Shown: in pieces, positions 55,026 to 64,000 of the stretch
Numbering within the stretch: the first letter of the stretch is position 1
Layout of the letters: the number at the start of each line of letters is the position of its first letter
Assembly (NCBI GenBank): GCA_913043205.1
Contig: CAJWLF010000003.1
Span: 61,496 to 125,495, forward strand
Reading direction: 5' to 3'
DNA from: an uncultured Chloroflexota bacterium
Lineage (GTDB): Bacteria > Chloroflexota > UBA11872 > VXNJ01
Length of the DNA: 64,000 bases
The notes under the pieces: generated by a model
Told to the model about the DNA's origin: nothing
What the model saw: only the letters and a program-made list of their open reading frames with translations
The model's database searches: none
Position numbers and translations under genes: made by a program

Positions 55026-57005
55026 TTGAATATAAGCAGGGGAGAAATAATCTGGGAGCCCGATCCCAAATCCGCCCGTAATTGTTTTCTGAGGGAATTC
55101 TGGGATGAAGCCATAAAACAGGCCAGTACACCGCTCGCATCTTATCAAGACCTACACCGATGGTCTGTTGAAAGAGACGAGGATTTCTGGGAGTTGTTCT
55201 GCAAATTCGCCGACATTAAGTTTCATAGCCATCCATCAGAAACACGTGGCTCGCAAAAGATGCCTGGAACTGAATGGTTTCCCAATTCCAGTCTGAACTA
55301 CACTGAAAATCTACTCCGAACCAAATCCCATAAGGCCGCCATCATTGAGATAACAGAGGATCGAAATCGTAGGACAGTGAGTTACAACACATTGAGTCAA
55401 TCCGTAGCTAGATTTGCACAAGCCCTTGAGCATTACGAGATAAGAAAAGGAGACCATGTCGCAGGGTATGTCACAAATAGCCTCGAAACCATCATTGCTT
55501 TCCTAGGCTGTGCTGCAGTAGGAGCTATATGGTCATCATGCTCACCGGATTTTGGTTCACGTGCCGCGATCGACAGACTTGGTCAACTTAATCCTAAGCT
55601 GTTAATCGTTACCAATAAATACCAATATAAAGGCAAAACCTATGACTGCATTCCAGTGGCTAAAGCTATATGCTCCGCCGCAACCAGTATCCAGACTGTA
55701 GTCCTCGCAAGATATGGAGGAACATACTCCGACGATCTTCCTCCGAATGATTGGATAGCCTGGGAGAAATTCCTTGATTGCAATAACGGCAGTAGTTTCT
55801 CTTACAGTGGACTACCATTCGCCCACCCGTTATATGTGCTTTTCTCTTCCGGTACAACTGGAACACCCAAAGGGATAGTGCATAGTGCTGGAGGCAGCCT
55901 TATTCAGCACCGCAAAGAGCATATGCTACACGTGGATTTAACGCCTGAAGACGTTCTTGTTTATTACACAACATGTGGCTGGATGATGTGGAATTGGCTT
56001 GTCTCAGCTTTGGCTAGCGGCTGTACCATAGTCCTCTACGACGGCAGCCCTGCTTACCCTACTTTGGATTCAGCCTGGGAAATCGCTGCCCAAGAGTCAG
56101 TGACCATATTCGGCACCAGCGCTCCCTATATAGAAGCATGCATGCGGAATAATTTGAATCCTAATCAAACCCATTCACTTTCGCAGGTAAAGAGCGTTCT
56201 ATCCACAGGCTCCCCTCTCTCGTCTGGAGGATTTCATTGGATAAAAAACTCGGTGGGCACTCAGATTAGGACATCTTCAATATCTGGAGGGACAGACATT
56301 GTGTCTTGTTTTGTACTTGGAAACCCGTTGCTGCCTGTTCGTGCCGGAGAGATCCAATGTATAGGTCTCGGTATGGATGTGGCCGCCTTTAATGAGCACG
56401 GCAAAGAAGTCACCGGCGAAAAAGGGGAACTTGTTTGCAAGAACCATATTCCATGCATGCCCATATCATTCTGGGATGATCCGAACAATGAAAAGTATAT
56501 TGCCGCCTACTACAGCAAGTTCCCTGGGGTTTGGCACCATGGAGACTTCGTAGAGTTCATGACTGACGGATCCTCAGTGATCTACGGACGTAGCGATTCT
56601 ACGTTGAAGCCGGGAGGAGTCCGCATTGGCACAGCAGAAATATACCGTTCCTTAGAAGCAATTGACTGGATAAAAGACACCCTTGCAGTAGGACATATCA
56701 AAGCTGGGACGGAGATCATAGTATTGTTTGTAGTAACTTCAGATTCAAGAGATGTTGACGATAGCCGAGAAAAGGTAATCAGAGACACCATACGACAACA
56801 CACCACTCCACGACACATTCCACAAATAATCAAACAGGTGCTCGATGTGCCTCGCACACGAAGTGGCAAATTAGCCGAGATTGCCATTCGTAGAATATTG
56901 AGTGGTCTTGAGGTTCCTAATAGGAATGCTTTAGCAAACCCAGAATGTCTCGATCAGTACATAACGATTAGCAATATTTGGAGGGATCCTAACGAATCAT
57001 TGTAA
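55026..57005 (+). CDS. aacS: Acetoacetate-CoA ligase
   Basis: A 659-residue ANL adenylate-forming enzyme. The P-loop is LFSSGTTGTPKGIVH (residues 272-286), the GWMMWNWL and SGGTDIVSCFV segments match acetoacetyl-CoA synthetase, YGRSDSTLKPGGVRIGTAEIY is the hinge and the C-terminal Lys is in RTRSGKLAEI. It activates acetoacetate to acetoacetyl-CoA for lipid synthesis or ketone-body use. Start is TTG at 55026 after GGAGAC; no acetate-type N-terminus. Single gene. Confidence 0.92.
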   Translation: MNISRGEIIWEPDPKSARNCFLREFWDEAIKQASTPLASYQDLHRWSVERDEDFWELFCKFADIKFHSHPSETRGSQKMPGTEWFPNSSLNYTENLLRTKSHKAAIIEITEDRNRRTVSYNTLSQSVARFAQALEHYEIRKGDHVAGYVTNSLETIIAFLGCAAVGAIWSSCSPDFGSRAAIDRLGQLNPKLLIVTNKYQYKGKTYDCIPVAKAICSAATSIQTVVLARYGGTYSDDLPPNDWIAWEKFLDCNNGSSFSYSGLPFAHPLYVLFSSGTTGTPKGIVHSAGGSLIQHRKEHMLHVDLTPEDVLVYYTTCGWMMWNWLVSALASGCTIVLYDGSPAYPTLDSAWEIAAQESVTIFGTSAPYIEACMRNNLNPNQTHSLSQVKSVLSTGSPLSSGGFHWIKNSVGTQIRTSSISGGTDIVSCFVLGNPLLPVRAGEIQCIGLGMDVAAFNEHGKEVTGEKGELVCKNHIPCMPISFWDDPNNEKYIAAYYSKFPGVWHHGDFVEFMTDGSSVIYGRSDSTLKPGGVRIGTAEIYRSLEAIDWIKDTLAVGHIKAGTEIIVLFVVTSDSRDVDDSREKVIRDTIRQHTTPRHIPQIIKQVLDVPRTRSGKLAEIAIRRILSGLEVPNRNALANPECLDQYITISNIWRDPNESL

Positions 57006-57081
57006 TTTCGATTCCGAGATCTTTACTTTAGAGATAATCACGCAGTACCCAGAACAAAACATCTGTAAAAAAATGCCTCGA

Positions 57082-58044
57082 CTAGTCGATGTCGCCTTGA
57101 TGGATCCTGTACCAATCAATCGTCTTAGCTAATCCATCACGAAAGTTGGTAGGTGCCAAAAAGCCAAATGCTCTCTCAGCTGCGGCAGCATCTACTGATC
57201 GCCTCGGCTGACCATCAGGCCTAGACCTATCCCATGTCAAAGATCCTTCATAACCGCATAATTCCACAATAGTATCTGCCAGCTGCATAATACTGATTTC
57301 AGAACCGGATCCTAAGTTGAGAGGTTCGGCTGCTTCATAAATTTCCGTTGCATCTACGATTGCCTTAGCTGCATCCTCTACATACAAAAAGTCACGTGTT
57401 GCACTTCCGCTTCCCCAGACCTGCACCTCCATTTCCCCAGCATCTGCAGCCTCGATAACTTTTCGTATCAACGCAGGGATCACATGAGATGACTCACGTT
57501 GAAAATTATCGCCAGGCCCATACAAATTTGTAGGCAGAAGATATATCGAATTGAATCCATATTGCTCGCGATAGGATTGCCCTTGAACAAGCAACATTTT
57601 TTTTGCCAGCCCATAAGGTGCATTCGATTCTTCAGGATAGCCTTCCCAAAGCGTAGTTTCCTTGAATGGAACCGTTGTGTGCTTCGGATAGCTACATATC
57701 GTGCCGATACCGACAAATTTGGCCACCCCAGCAGACCGGGATTCATCCATTAATAGGGCCCCCATTAGGAGATTGTCCAAAAACAACTCGGCAGGATGCT
57801 GCAAGTTGTACCCTATTCCCCCGACATTTGCCGCTAAATGAATTACAACATCTATGCCTTGCACCAGATCACGACAAACCTGTCTGTCTCGAAGGTCGAA
57901 ATCATAGCTTCGGGGAATGATAATCTCTCCACCTCCCTCTCCCCCACCACGAATTCTCACCTCATCAACAACATGCTTACCAAGAAACCCAGCACCTCCC
58001 GTAATAAGCACCCGTTTTGCCCGCCACCAATCCGAGGTGTTCAT
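57082..58044 (-). CDS. GDP-L-fucose synthase-like NAD-dependent epimerase
   Basis: A 320-residue short-chain epimerase. Rossmann motif TGGAGFLG (15-22), the catalytic Ser/Thr in GTICSYP, and Tyr144/Lys148 (PYGLAKK). LHPTNLYGPGDNF-like (LLPTNLYGPGDNF) and NAPYGLAKK are typical of Fcl/WcaG, which makes GDP-L-fucose from GDP-4-keto-6-deoxymannose. The sugar is not certain. Next to two large membrane proteins, suggesting a cell-surface polysaccharide context. Confidence 0.85.
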   Translation of the reverse strand: MNTSDWWRAKRVLITGGAGFLGKHVVDEVRIRGGGEGGGEIIIPRSYDFDLRDRQVCRDLVQGIDVVIHLAANVGGIGYNLQHPAELFLDNLLMGALLMDESRSAGVAKFVGIGTICSYPKHTTVPFKETTLWEGYPEESNAPYGLAKKMLLVQGQSYREQYGFNSIYLLPTNLYGPGDNFQRESSHVIPALIRKVIEAADAGEMEVQVWGSGSATRDFLYVEDAAKAIVDATEIYEAAEPLNLGSGSEISIMQLADTIVELCGYEGSLTWDRSRPDGQPRRSVDAAAAERAFGFLAPTNFRDGLAKTIDWYRIHQGDID

Positions 58045-58110
58045 GCTCCAATCCTTTTAGTGCGAAACTGTATGGCCCGATAAAAGTCTAAGAGTTTACA
58101 CGTAATCAGG

Positions 58111-59991
58111 CTAAATACGACTATCATCAACAACGTGATCTATTCGTAAAGCTACCCTACTTTCATCTTCGGGGTAAACCTCTACGCTCAACAGGCTGAC
58201 CAATGCTGTCTGCCCATTAGAAGTAAACGAAGCTCGACGGATACCATCTGTATTATCTTCTCGTGGGAAATACCCCCAAATTTCTCTACCTTCTTGACGA
58301 ATTGAATTAATCAAAGAGCTAGGGGATGTGGCTGACGGCGCCATCACTTCTATTTTATCAACCCACCCATCTCCGGAAACTGGTATCACTATGCTTCTTA
58401 GACCAACATCATAGATCACCGTCCGGCCAGTCAAATCCCGAACCTCCCATGGGTCAACATCCGGCGCTGTCACCAATAAAGCGTTTTCAGGCATCAGTGT
58501 TCCAAGCCAACGAAGATAGTTCTGCTCCTGCTGTTTTTGAAGCGTACCCCCAACTGTGCTGGTAATACCTAGTATTAATAGGTAAGACACCATCGCTAAC
58601 ACAATTGCATTGGTTAGCTTATGAACACTGACCAAAGGGCTAATTCGACACAAAACACGGGATCGAAAAATAGCAACACACGCTAATCCCACACACACAC
58701 CGACTAAAACATAAAGCAAATACACGACCAATATACTGTGCCGCTGCTGAATGGATAACCCTGAAAAAACAATGATCGTACCCACATATGGTAGATAAGC
58801 AGCTATCAGGATGCGGCTAATTGGTAAAACCACCAAGACAGAAATCAAAGTTACCGTAGTTACTAATACTGTAACGCTACCTAAAGTAGAAGGGTGCAAC
58901 ACTACAAGCACCAAGACTATCGGAATAGCTACCCCCCACAATCGCGGTCGTCTAGCGGACACAGGGTTTCGATTCGCATACACAATAAAAATTGTGCTGA
59001 ATGCCATTAACATCAGCATCCATGCATAAAACGGTGTAGACCTCGCCAGTTGACCGTTAACAAAAGACCATATTTTTTCCGGCAATCTGGTCGGAAGATC
59101 GATCAGTATTTTTTGGGCTGAATTAACAACGCTAGATTCAGCTGCATCACGATTCATGCCAAACTGCACCGCTAAATCCATCACTGGCAAACTGTCACCT
59201 GCAAGTGCAGCACCCAAACCTTTGCCTGAATCTATGCCCAACAAGGTCAAAGCGCCGCCAGCAACGATCATTGTTGTGACCCAGACAGCCAAAGGCAGAC
59301 CACCCATCAACCACCCAGTCACTCGATACAACGAGGCTTCATTTTGGATCGTAGATTGCCTGATGTCCGGTAGTGCCACCACTAGCCAAGCAATTAGAGC
59401 CCATCCAAACCCAGCCCAAATCCAAGTAGCATGACTTAATGTTAAGACTGACAAACATGCACCCAGAAACAAAAGCCGCTTAGAGGTCGGAAGTTGAATT
59501 ACCAAAACAAAGACTAGCAGTGTGATGCCAGACACAAAGATCGTTAGGCCATCAGGCCAACCATTGAGCCCAAATTGAGCCAGCACGGGATCAACAGTCA
59601 CCAATATCCCAACTAGCACAGCTCCAACCAAACCACCTGAAGCACGTTGAACTGTAATCGCAGCAACCACCGGCAAAAAAGCACTTGTAGCAGCCAGCAT
59701 ATACGCCCAATAATGCATGGCTGTAGCAAACCCAAAAATCTTTATGAAGATTGCTAATAGCGGGACATACAATAACCCCTCTGTGCGCATTTCCACAGCC
59801 ACAGGGTTGGCCTCAAAAGCGAGGGTTCTTGCTCCCCATATCCACCAATCCGAATATCCAGGGTCGTAATCTCCGTACCATGGCACATGCTTGCCACTTA
59901 TGAGCGATGCATACCGATAAAGAAAAGCCGCTATAAATAAGACGACTAAAGTCACACTGGCAAAAGAGATTTGCTTACTTATCCACGGCAA
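58111..59991 (-). CDS. Large integral membrane protein, GT-C glycosyltransferase-like
   Basis: 626 residues with about 10-12 hydrophobic segments up to residue ~470 and a soluble C-terminal domain of ~150. The first external loop is rich in acidic and aromatic residues (YGDYDPGYSDWWIWGARTL), and the TEGLLYVPLLAI segment follows; this layout resembles oligosaccharyl/PMT-type GT-C enzymes such as AglB/Stt3 or ArnT-like transferases. No decisive motif, so the call is tentative. It is 16 bases after another membrane protein gene, same direction. Confidence 0.55.
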   Translation of the reverse strand: MPWISKQISFASVTLVVLFIAAFLYRYASLISGKHVPWYGDYDPGYSDWWIWGARTLAFEANPVAVEMRTEGLLYVPLLAIFIKIFGFATAMHYWAYMLAATSAFLPVVAAITVQRASGGLVGAVLVGILVTVDPVLAQFGLNGWPDGLTIFVSGITLLVFVLVIQLPTSKRLLFLGACLSVLTLSHATWIWAGFGWALIAWLVVALPDIRQSTIQNEASLYRVTGWLMGGLPLAVWVTTMIVAGGALTLLGIDSGKGLGAALAGDSLPVMDLAVQFGMNRDAAESSVVNSAQKILIDLPTRLPEKIWSFVNGQLARSTPFYAWMLMLMAFSTIFIVYANRNPVSARRPRLWGVAIPIVLVLVVLHPSTLGSVTVLVTTVTLISVLVVLPISRILIAAYLPYVGTIIVFSGLSIQQRHSILVVYLLYVLVGVCVGLACVAIFRSRVLCRISPLVSVHKLTNAIVLAMVSYLLILGITSTVGGTLQKQQEQNYLRWLGTLMPENALLVTAPDVDPWEVRDLTGRTVIYDVGLRSIVIPVSGDGWVDKIEVMAPSATSPSSLINSIRQEGREIWGYFPREDNTDGIRRASFTSNGQTALVSLLSVEVYPEDESRVALRIDHVVDDSRI

Positions 59992-60006
59992 TAAATTTTT
60001 GTCCTT

Positions 60007-61137
60007 TTACTCGGATGACGGTTGCTCATAAAAAAATCGAATCATCTCAATTAATCCCCAAAGTACCCAGCTCACCAACGCCATAAAAGCCACGACTTTG
60101 ACAGTCATATAATCGACAACTTCAATTCGTCCTTGAAAAGGATTTACATAATCCCAGTGAAAAGCCTGCCAAGGGACTATTTCAATAGCCGTCAAACCCA
60201 TTAACAATGCAGCAAGACCGGTCAAAATAGTGGCACAAGTCAATGCAGTTGAATGCGGCTTTTTATCATTGAGTAGACGGACAAAGGTATCGCGCCGCAT
60301 CAACAAATGCGAATACAGCATCCAAGGCGATATTGCCAAAACACCCGGGGCCACAGTGAATATTGCCCAAAACAACTTACTTGATTCAGGTGAAGCTTCA
60401 TTTCGCAGTAAAAACAACCCAGACCAAGCTGCAAAAACCGCAACTCCAAGAGCCAACATTCCGAAGCAGAACCATGCTCGACGCGACGCAGATCCGGTCA
60501 GGGTTATCATTCCCCAACTGAAAATCATTGGGATTGCCACAAAATAAACCGCGATACTGCCCAGCCCCCCTATCACATTGTCCGAAATTACTTCCAGAAT
60601 GAGCCATCCATTGATATTTCGTCCAGGAACCAAAACTAGATCCACATGATCACCTGCTCGATCACCGTTAGTAACTATGGAGCCAGGTAATGGATTTGAC
60701 AATGATGCCAATGCATAAATATCTTCCTCAGAATGCTCGACCACTACCTGCAAAGAAAATATGCGACCAGCATCTGTTTTTACTGGATCAAATCGCCAAG
60801 TCACAGGTTGTGCACGCAGCCCTAACACCTGACTAAATCTGGCTTCTCTAACCAACCGATCTTCCTCGTCTCTAAGACGGAAAACTAGCCCAGTCTGGCT
60901 AGTATTTGTTTTGTCGTCGCTATGCAAGAACATACGCACCCATGAAAGAAATTCTGTCTGAGATACCATCTCTTGCTCAAACGAACCACCATCGTTGAAC
61001 GGGCCGACAGAAAAATGTGGTACTGGAGACTCATCAATCTGTGAGGCATCCCATCTTAATGACCAAAACCCTAGGACTGATGTCAATATAAGAAACGCAG
61101 AAAAGAGTAGTGCGGCTATGGCAGCATAATTCTTCAT
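60007..61137 (-). CDS. Membrane protein of unknown function
   Basis: 376 residues. TM1 near residues 5-25, a ~155-residue extracytoplasmic domain (beta-rich, 30-190), then about five further membrane segments (around 195-215, 223-250, 262-282, 300-325 and 345-365). No catalytic motif recognised. The closeness to the GT-C-like protein (16 bases) suggests a shared role in envelope or surface-glycan processes, which is inference. Confidence 0.6.
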   Translation of the reverse strand: MKNYAAIAALLFSAFLILTSVLGFWSLRWDASQIDESPVPHFSVGPFNDGGSFEQEMVSQTEFLSWVRMFLHSDDKTNTSQTGLVFRLRDEEDRLVREARFSQVLGLRAQPVTWRFDPVKTDAGRIFSLQVVVEHSEEDIYALASLSNPLPGSIVTNGDRAGDHVDLVLVPGRNINGWLILEVISDNVIGGLGSIAVYFVAIPMIFSWGMITLTGSASRRAWFCFGMLALGVAVFAAWSGLFLLRNEASPESSKLFWAIFTVAPGVLAISPWMLYSHLLMRRDTFVRLLNDKKPHSTALTCATILTGLAALLMGLTAIEIVPWQAFHWDYVNPFQGRIEVVDYMTVKVVAFMALVSWVLWGLIEMIRFFYEQPSSE

Positions 61138-61323
61138 CGAACCAATTCAAACATCTGTTGCACCCGTCTAAAGCTCTGTCTGTATTTATTGAATGTCCGA
61201 CACAGTATATTCGCTTGCAATAGAGTCACACGGGGTTCCGCGAAAACAGCTAAACTCTAAATTCAACCTGCACGTATCGGGAGTGAAACGACGAAACAAC
61301 CGTAATAGCTATTTGAAAAGCCT

Positions 61324-61770
61324 ATGAGAGATTTAAACACCATTCTAGACGAGTTACTTGATTATAGTTCTGCACTAGAACATTTGAGGCTCGGAGAACA
61401 ACTTTTGTTACTAGGAATCCTTGGTGCTGTCTTGGCATGCATATTATTTGCTTTTTGTTGGGACGGAGATTCCATAAACAAAACACGAAAAGAACTCAGC
61501 GATAAAACTACTAGAGATCTGGCACCAGATTTGTCACAAGCTGGGCGATCGCTCTACAAGATAAACCCTATTACTACGCACCAATCAACCCAACAAAGCG
61601 AATCCACGAAGCCTTCAGCTCCCTCTCGTTCTTCAACCACCAAGATCATGCAGACCCCTATTGTGGTCACTGCAGGCAGAAACCTTTATTTAGTCGGAGT
61701 CATATTCATTGTTACAGGGGCTATGTTTTCAGTTATTCTAGCTGCATCAAAACGCTGGCTGAAACAATGA
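61324..61770 (+). CDS. Small membrane protein with polar loop
   Basis: 148 residues with a hydrophobic segment at ~27-45 (LLLLGILGAVLACILFAF) and a second at ~119-140 (YLVGVIFIVTGAMFSVIL). Between them is a ~75-residue Ser/Thr/Gln/Lys-rich loop. No family recognised. Divergent from the membrane protein gene upstream and convergent with the PhyH gene. Confidence 0.5.
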   Translation: MRDLNTILDELLDYSSALEHLRLGEQLLLLGILGAVLACILFAFCWDGDSINKTRKELSDKTTRDLAPDLSQAGRSLYKINPITTHQSTQQSESTKPSAPSRSSTTKIMQTPIVVTAGRNLYLVGVIFIVTGAMFSVILAASKRWLKQ

Positions 61771-61850
61771 TCTTCACTCATGCTTCTTAAACTCTCGTGG
61801 CACCCATCATCAGGTCCCAAAGTTCGCCCTCCCTAAATTTTTACCCCTAT

Positions 61851-63050
61851 CTAGATACTCATATCAAGCAAGTAGTAATCCCTAACGACATTCTTCCTTG
61901 TATCATCATTCCATCGATTTTGATCTTCCTCTCCAACAAATGGCGCATAACTAAATCTACGCTCGTTAGGATACTTCTGCTGCCTAGCATCAATTGCTAC
62001 TTGAATTACACGAGACCTATCACGAATACGTTCGGCCGTGTAGGTGCCAAGTGCGCCATCCGCATGCCGCTCTGTAGTCACGTTCAGAACAGATTTATAA
62101 GGAAAAAACCCGATCCCTATGCTCACTCGTCTATCGGGCGATGTATTGGCAAATGAACCATGAACTAATTGTCTATTATTAATGATGACATCCCCCGCAT
62201 CACACAACAACGGAACAGCCCCAGGAAGCCTTTCCGTCCCAGCATCTCTGACCATGGACTTTAGATCTAACTTCCCTTTTTTATGAGTGCCAGGTACAAC
62301 CCAAACGCCATTGGAACCATTGCTTTGGTACAGATTTATCATTAGGTTGAAACCGTGAGTATCCTCGTCCAAATCTGGATTATCCCAATGTGTCGTCCCA
62401 TCTTGATGCCAAGAGACGGCCGCCCCTAATCCGGGTTCCTTAACAAATGTATTGTTACAGAATGGAGCAAAATCCGGTCCAATCACAGCCTCGACAATAG
62501 ACAATAGATCAGGGTGGCCATATAGACGTAAACATGAATCCATCAACTGTGGATTAGCCTTAACTAAAACCACTGTGTAATCAGGTGCATCAGCTGCAGC
62601 CTCTGGCTCAGCCAATTTGACCTCATATCGTCCTTGCAAAGCATCCGTTCCTCCAAATGGATCACTCAATGGCTTCGCAAACTGGAATGGGTTCTGGGCA
62701 AAATCCATTCCTATGGCAGTGTTCCCTTTTGCATCTAATTCGGAGTCGGGACCTACTGGCGCCCTCGCTAAAACGCTGTTCATCTCGGTCCGAAGATCTT
62801 CGATTTCAGCGTCTGCTATCAAGTTAGTAAACACATAGAACCCGTATTGCGAGTAAGCCCTTAAAATGTCTTTGTGAATCTCCCCATTGGCGTCATATCT
62901 GACAGGGCCACGATTATCGAGTTGAAGCGCCGCAGCCTCGCCGGCCTTTACGATATCGCTAATGCTTCCAGCATACTCATTTGCTGATATTGTGGATTCT
63001 TTGCCCGAAGATTCATTTGATTTGGTCACTACTATGCTCCTCAAAGGCAT
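61851..63050 (-). CDS. Phytanoyl-CoA dioxygenase (PhyH) family protein
   Basis: A 399-residue Fe(II)/2-oxoglutarate dioxygenase. The iron ligands are His215 and Asp217 (SWHQDG) and His297 (LVHGS), with Arg308 (DRRVSIG) for 2-oxoglutarate. A leading AYSQYGFYVFTNLI matches the family. It hydroxylates an unidentified substrate; the PhyH family is strongly expanded in marine Chloroflexota. No neighbour explains its substrate. Transcription ends toward the small membrane protein gene. Confidence 0.9.
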   Translation of the reverse strand: MPLRSIVVTKSNESSGKESTISANEYAGSISDIVKAGEAAALQLDNRGPVRYDANGEIHKDILRAYSQYGFYVFTNLIADAEIEDLRTEMNSVLARAPVGPDSELDAKGNTAIGMDFAQNPFQFAKPLSDPFGGTDALQGRYEVKLAEPEAAADAPDYTVVLVKANPQLMDSCLRLYGHPDLLSIVEAVIGPDFAPFCNNTFVKEPGLGAAVSWHQDGTTHWDNPDLDEDTHGFNLMINLYQSNGSNGVWVVPGTHKKGKLDLKSMVRDAGTERLPGAVPLLCDAGDVIINNRQLVHGSFANTSPDRRVSIGIGFFPYKSVLNVTTERHADGALGTYTAERIRDRSRVIQVAIDARQQKYPNERRFSYAPFVGEEDQNRWNDDTRKNVVRDYYLLDMSI

Positions 63051-63142
63051 ATCACTGTCATATGCATGCCACCAATTTTGAGTCTAAACTACAGTTATAG
63101 ATAAAGTAATTTTCAATATTACCTCAGTACACCTAACGAATA

Positions 63143-63526
63143 CTAAATGTGACGATAGAAGATGATTAGCAGAAAAGAAGAGCAGAGTGATCGCAGAATA
63201 CCGGTAGCAGGATGAACCTTATAGTTTTGATCAAAAAGAGCATATCCCTTTTTATTCAGAAGGCGGGACTTTTCGAGCTTAACACTCCCACAAAAGTATT
63301 TCTTAGTTATAGAAGTGTTTGAAACCCAGCCCTCAACTCCATCGGAGTCCTGAATTTTAGACCAGCCATCTCTTTCTTCTAAAACTTTCAAAGGAGAGTA
63401 AAGCATAACCTCCCAAAGTTCAGGAAAATGGACCCCAGGTCCCTGTCTTAAGGTTCCTTTAGGCCCTGATAGACAGGCCGCTTCTACAAAAGAGGTTATA
63501 ATAAAAAAAAGAAGACTTTTTTTCAT
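63143..63526 (-). CDS. Exported SH3-domain protein, odd C-terminus
   Basis: 127 residues. A signal peptide (MKKSLLFFIITSFVEA, residues 1-16) precedes a bacterial SH3 domain (GTLRQGPGVHFPELWEVMLYSPLKVLEERDGWSKIQD and GWVSNTSITKKYF, each read in parts). The tail after residue ~95 ends with a hydrophobic LCSSFLLIIFYRHI that is not typical, which may mark a junction or truncation. The nucleotide composition (T- and A-rich) differs from the window to its left. Similar proteins are common in Proteobacteria. Confidence 0.55.
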   Translation of the reverse strand: MKKSLLFFIITSFVEAACLSGPKGTLRQGPGVHFPELWEVMLYSPLKVLEERDGWSKIQDSDGVEGWVSNTSITKKYFCGSVKLEKSRLLNKKGYALFDQNYKVHPATGILRSLCSSFLLIIFYRHI

Positions 63527-63591
63527 AGGCCTATTCTAACTTAACATGAAAAGTTTTTAAAGGTACGATTGGCAATTTAAAAGGAGACACA

Positions 63592-64000
63592 ATGAAGCCG
63601 CTCAATCAATGGTTACTAGAATATGGGGAGAGTCACCAGAACCCCACCAATAAAAAAATCCATAATTTTGCGGTTCCGGCCATTATGTTTTCCATTTTGG
63701 GCCTTTTTTGGTGTATCCCCAAACCAGGTTTTTTCCCGGAGCATTTTCTTTTCAATTGGTGCACACTCTTTGTTTTGCTGACAACTGTTTACTACATCCT
63801 TTTGGGAATCTTTGTTGCGGTTGGGATGCTTTTAGTGTCCGCTTTGATGATGGTTGGAATTTATTTTATTGAAAGTGCCGCACTTCCCCTCCTCACTATT
63901 TGTATTGCACTCTTCATTGTCGCTTGGGTTTTTCAGTTTATCGGGCATAAAATTGAAGGAAAGAAACCTGCATTTATTAAAGATTTAAAATTTTTGCTTA
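63592..64000 (+). CDS. Mpo1-like (DUF962/YGL010w) family protein, 3' partial
   Basis: 136 residues visible, cut by the end of the window. MKPLNQWLLEYGESHQNPTNKKIH with His15 and His24, four hydrophobic segments, then FQFIGHKIEGKKPA (His119) match the DUF962/Mpo1 family of iron-dependent dioxygenases of fatty-acid alpha-oxidation; the conserved His cluster is visible. AAGGAG (63581-63586) is a strong Shine-Dalgarno sequence, unlike most of the window. T-rich codons set it apart from upstream genes. Confidence 0.85.
   Translation, partial: MKPLNQWLLEYGESHQNPTNKKIHNFAVPAIMFSILGLFWCIPKPGFFPEHFLFNWCTLFVLLTTVYYILLGIFVAVGMLLVSALMMVGIYFIESAALPLLTICIALFIVAWVFQFIGHKIEGKKPAFIKDLKFLL

Noticed and set aside
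1..64000. CRISPR arrays, insertion sequences, phage genes
   Set aside because: No repeat-spacer pattern, transposase, integrase or phage structural gene was seen on either strand.

Overview
The window reads as one long stretch of a free-living bacterial chromosome with short intergenic gaps, frequent TAATG, ATGA and GTGA gene overlaps, and no phage, transposon or CRISPR. The gene mix fits a marine SAR202-like Chloroflexota: a haloalkane dehalogenase, a CaiB/BaiF CoA-transferase, an Ldh-family oxidoreductase, a PhyH dioxygenase, an archaeal-type phosphoglycerate mutase, a SufU-type SUF operon containing a Rieske protein, and many orphan oxidoreductases. This assignment is inference from gene content, not a phylogeny. 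TGA is an ordinary stop codon in many genes here.

Layout. 1-6 kb: SRPBCC and endonuclease/phosphatase genes, glycerol-3-phosphate dehydrogenase, methyltransferase, haloalkane dehalogenase. 5.8-8.8 kb: tRNA-Trp, tRNA-Leu, LysM protein, pyrF, tRNA-Val, a 66-aa protein with GC-rich hairpins on both sides, pterin dehydratase, ferredoxin. 9-14 kb: CoA-transferase coupled to an orphan solute-binding lipoprotein, then a tandem metallo-beta-lactamase-fold protein. 13.8-17.9 kb (minus strand): apgM, selA, a DUF72 gene and a peroxiredoxin-like gene that reads correctly only if an in-frame TGA is selenocysteine (UxxC). 18-21.5 kb: thiN, a TPP riboswitch and a three-gene ABC importer for a thiamin precursor. 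21.5-30.8 kb: prenyl synthase, dehydrogenase, ftsH, tilS, dut, an ftsB-like gene, mnmA, two family 2 glycosyltransferases. 31-39.5 kb: aminotransferase, TPR membrane protein, MFS transporter, then a SAM-I riboswitch with terminator ahead of a threonine-synthase homologue and a MoaD/ThiS-like protein, then Ldh and M20 enzymes. 39.7-46.1 kb: sufC-sufB-sufD-Rieske-sufS-sufU-HAD. 46-51 kb (minus): rpmI-rplT-pheS-pheT, a membrane protein and a thioesterase. 51-63 kb: lipid kinase, MFS transporter, aroC, acetoacetyl-CoA ligase, GDP-fucose-synthase-like epimerase, large membrane proteins, PhyH dioxygenase.

The last ~900 bases look different: T-rich codons, a textbook Shine-Dalgarno sequence, and an SH3 protein and a Mpo1-like protein of a proteobacterial flavour. 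They may be a chimeric contig end or acquired DNA.

The most interesting items are the candidate selenoprotein with a SECIS-like hairpin two genes from selA, and the SAM-riboswitch-controlled threonine-synthase/sulfur-carrier pair, where the carrier's Gly-Gly is followed by a nine-residue tail.
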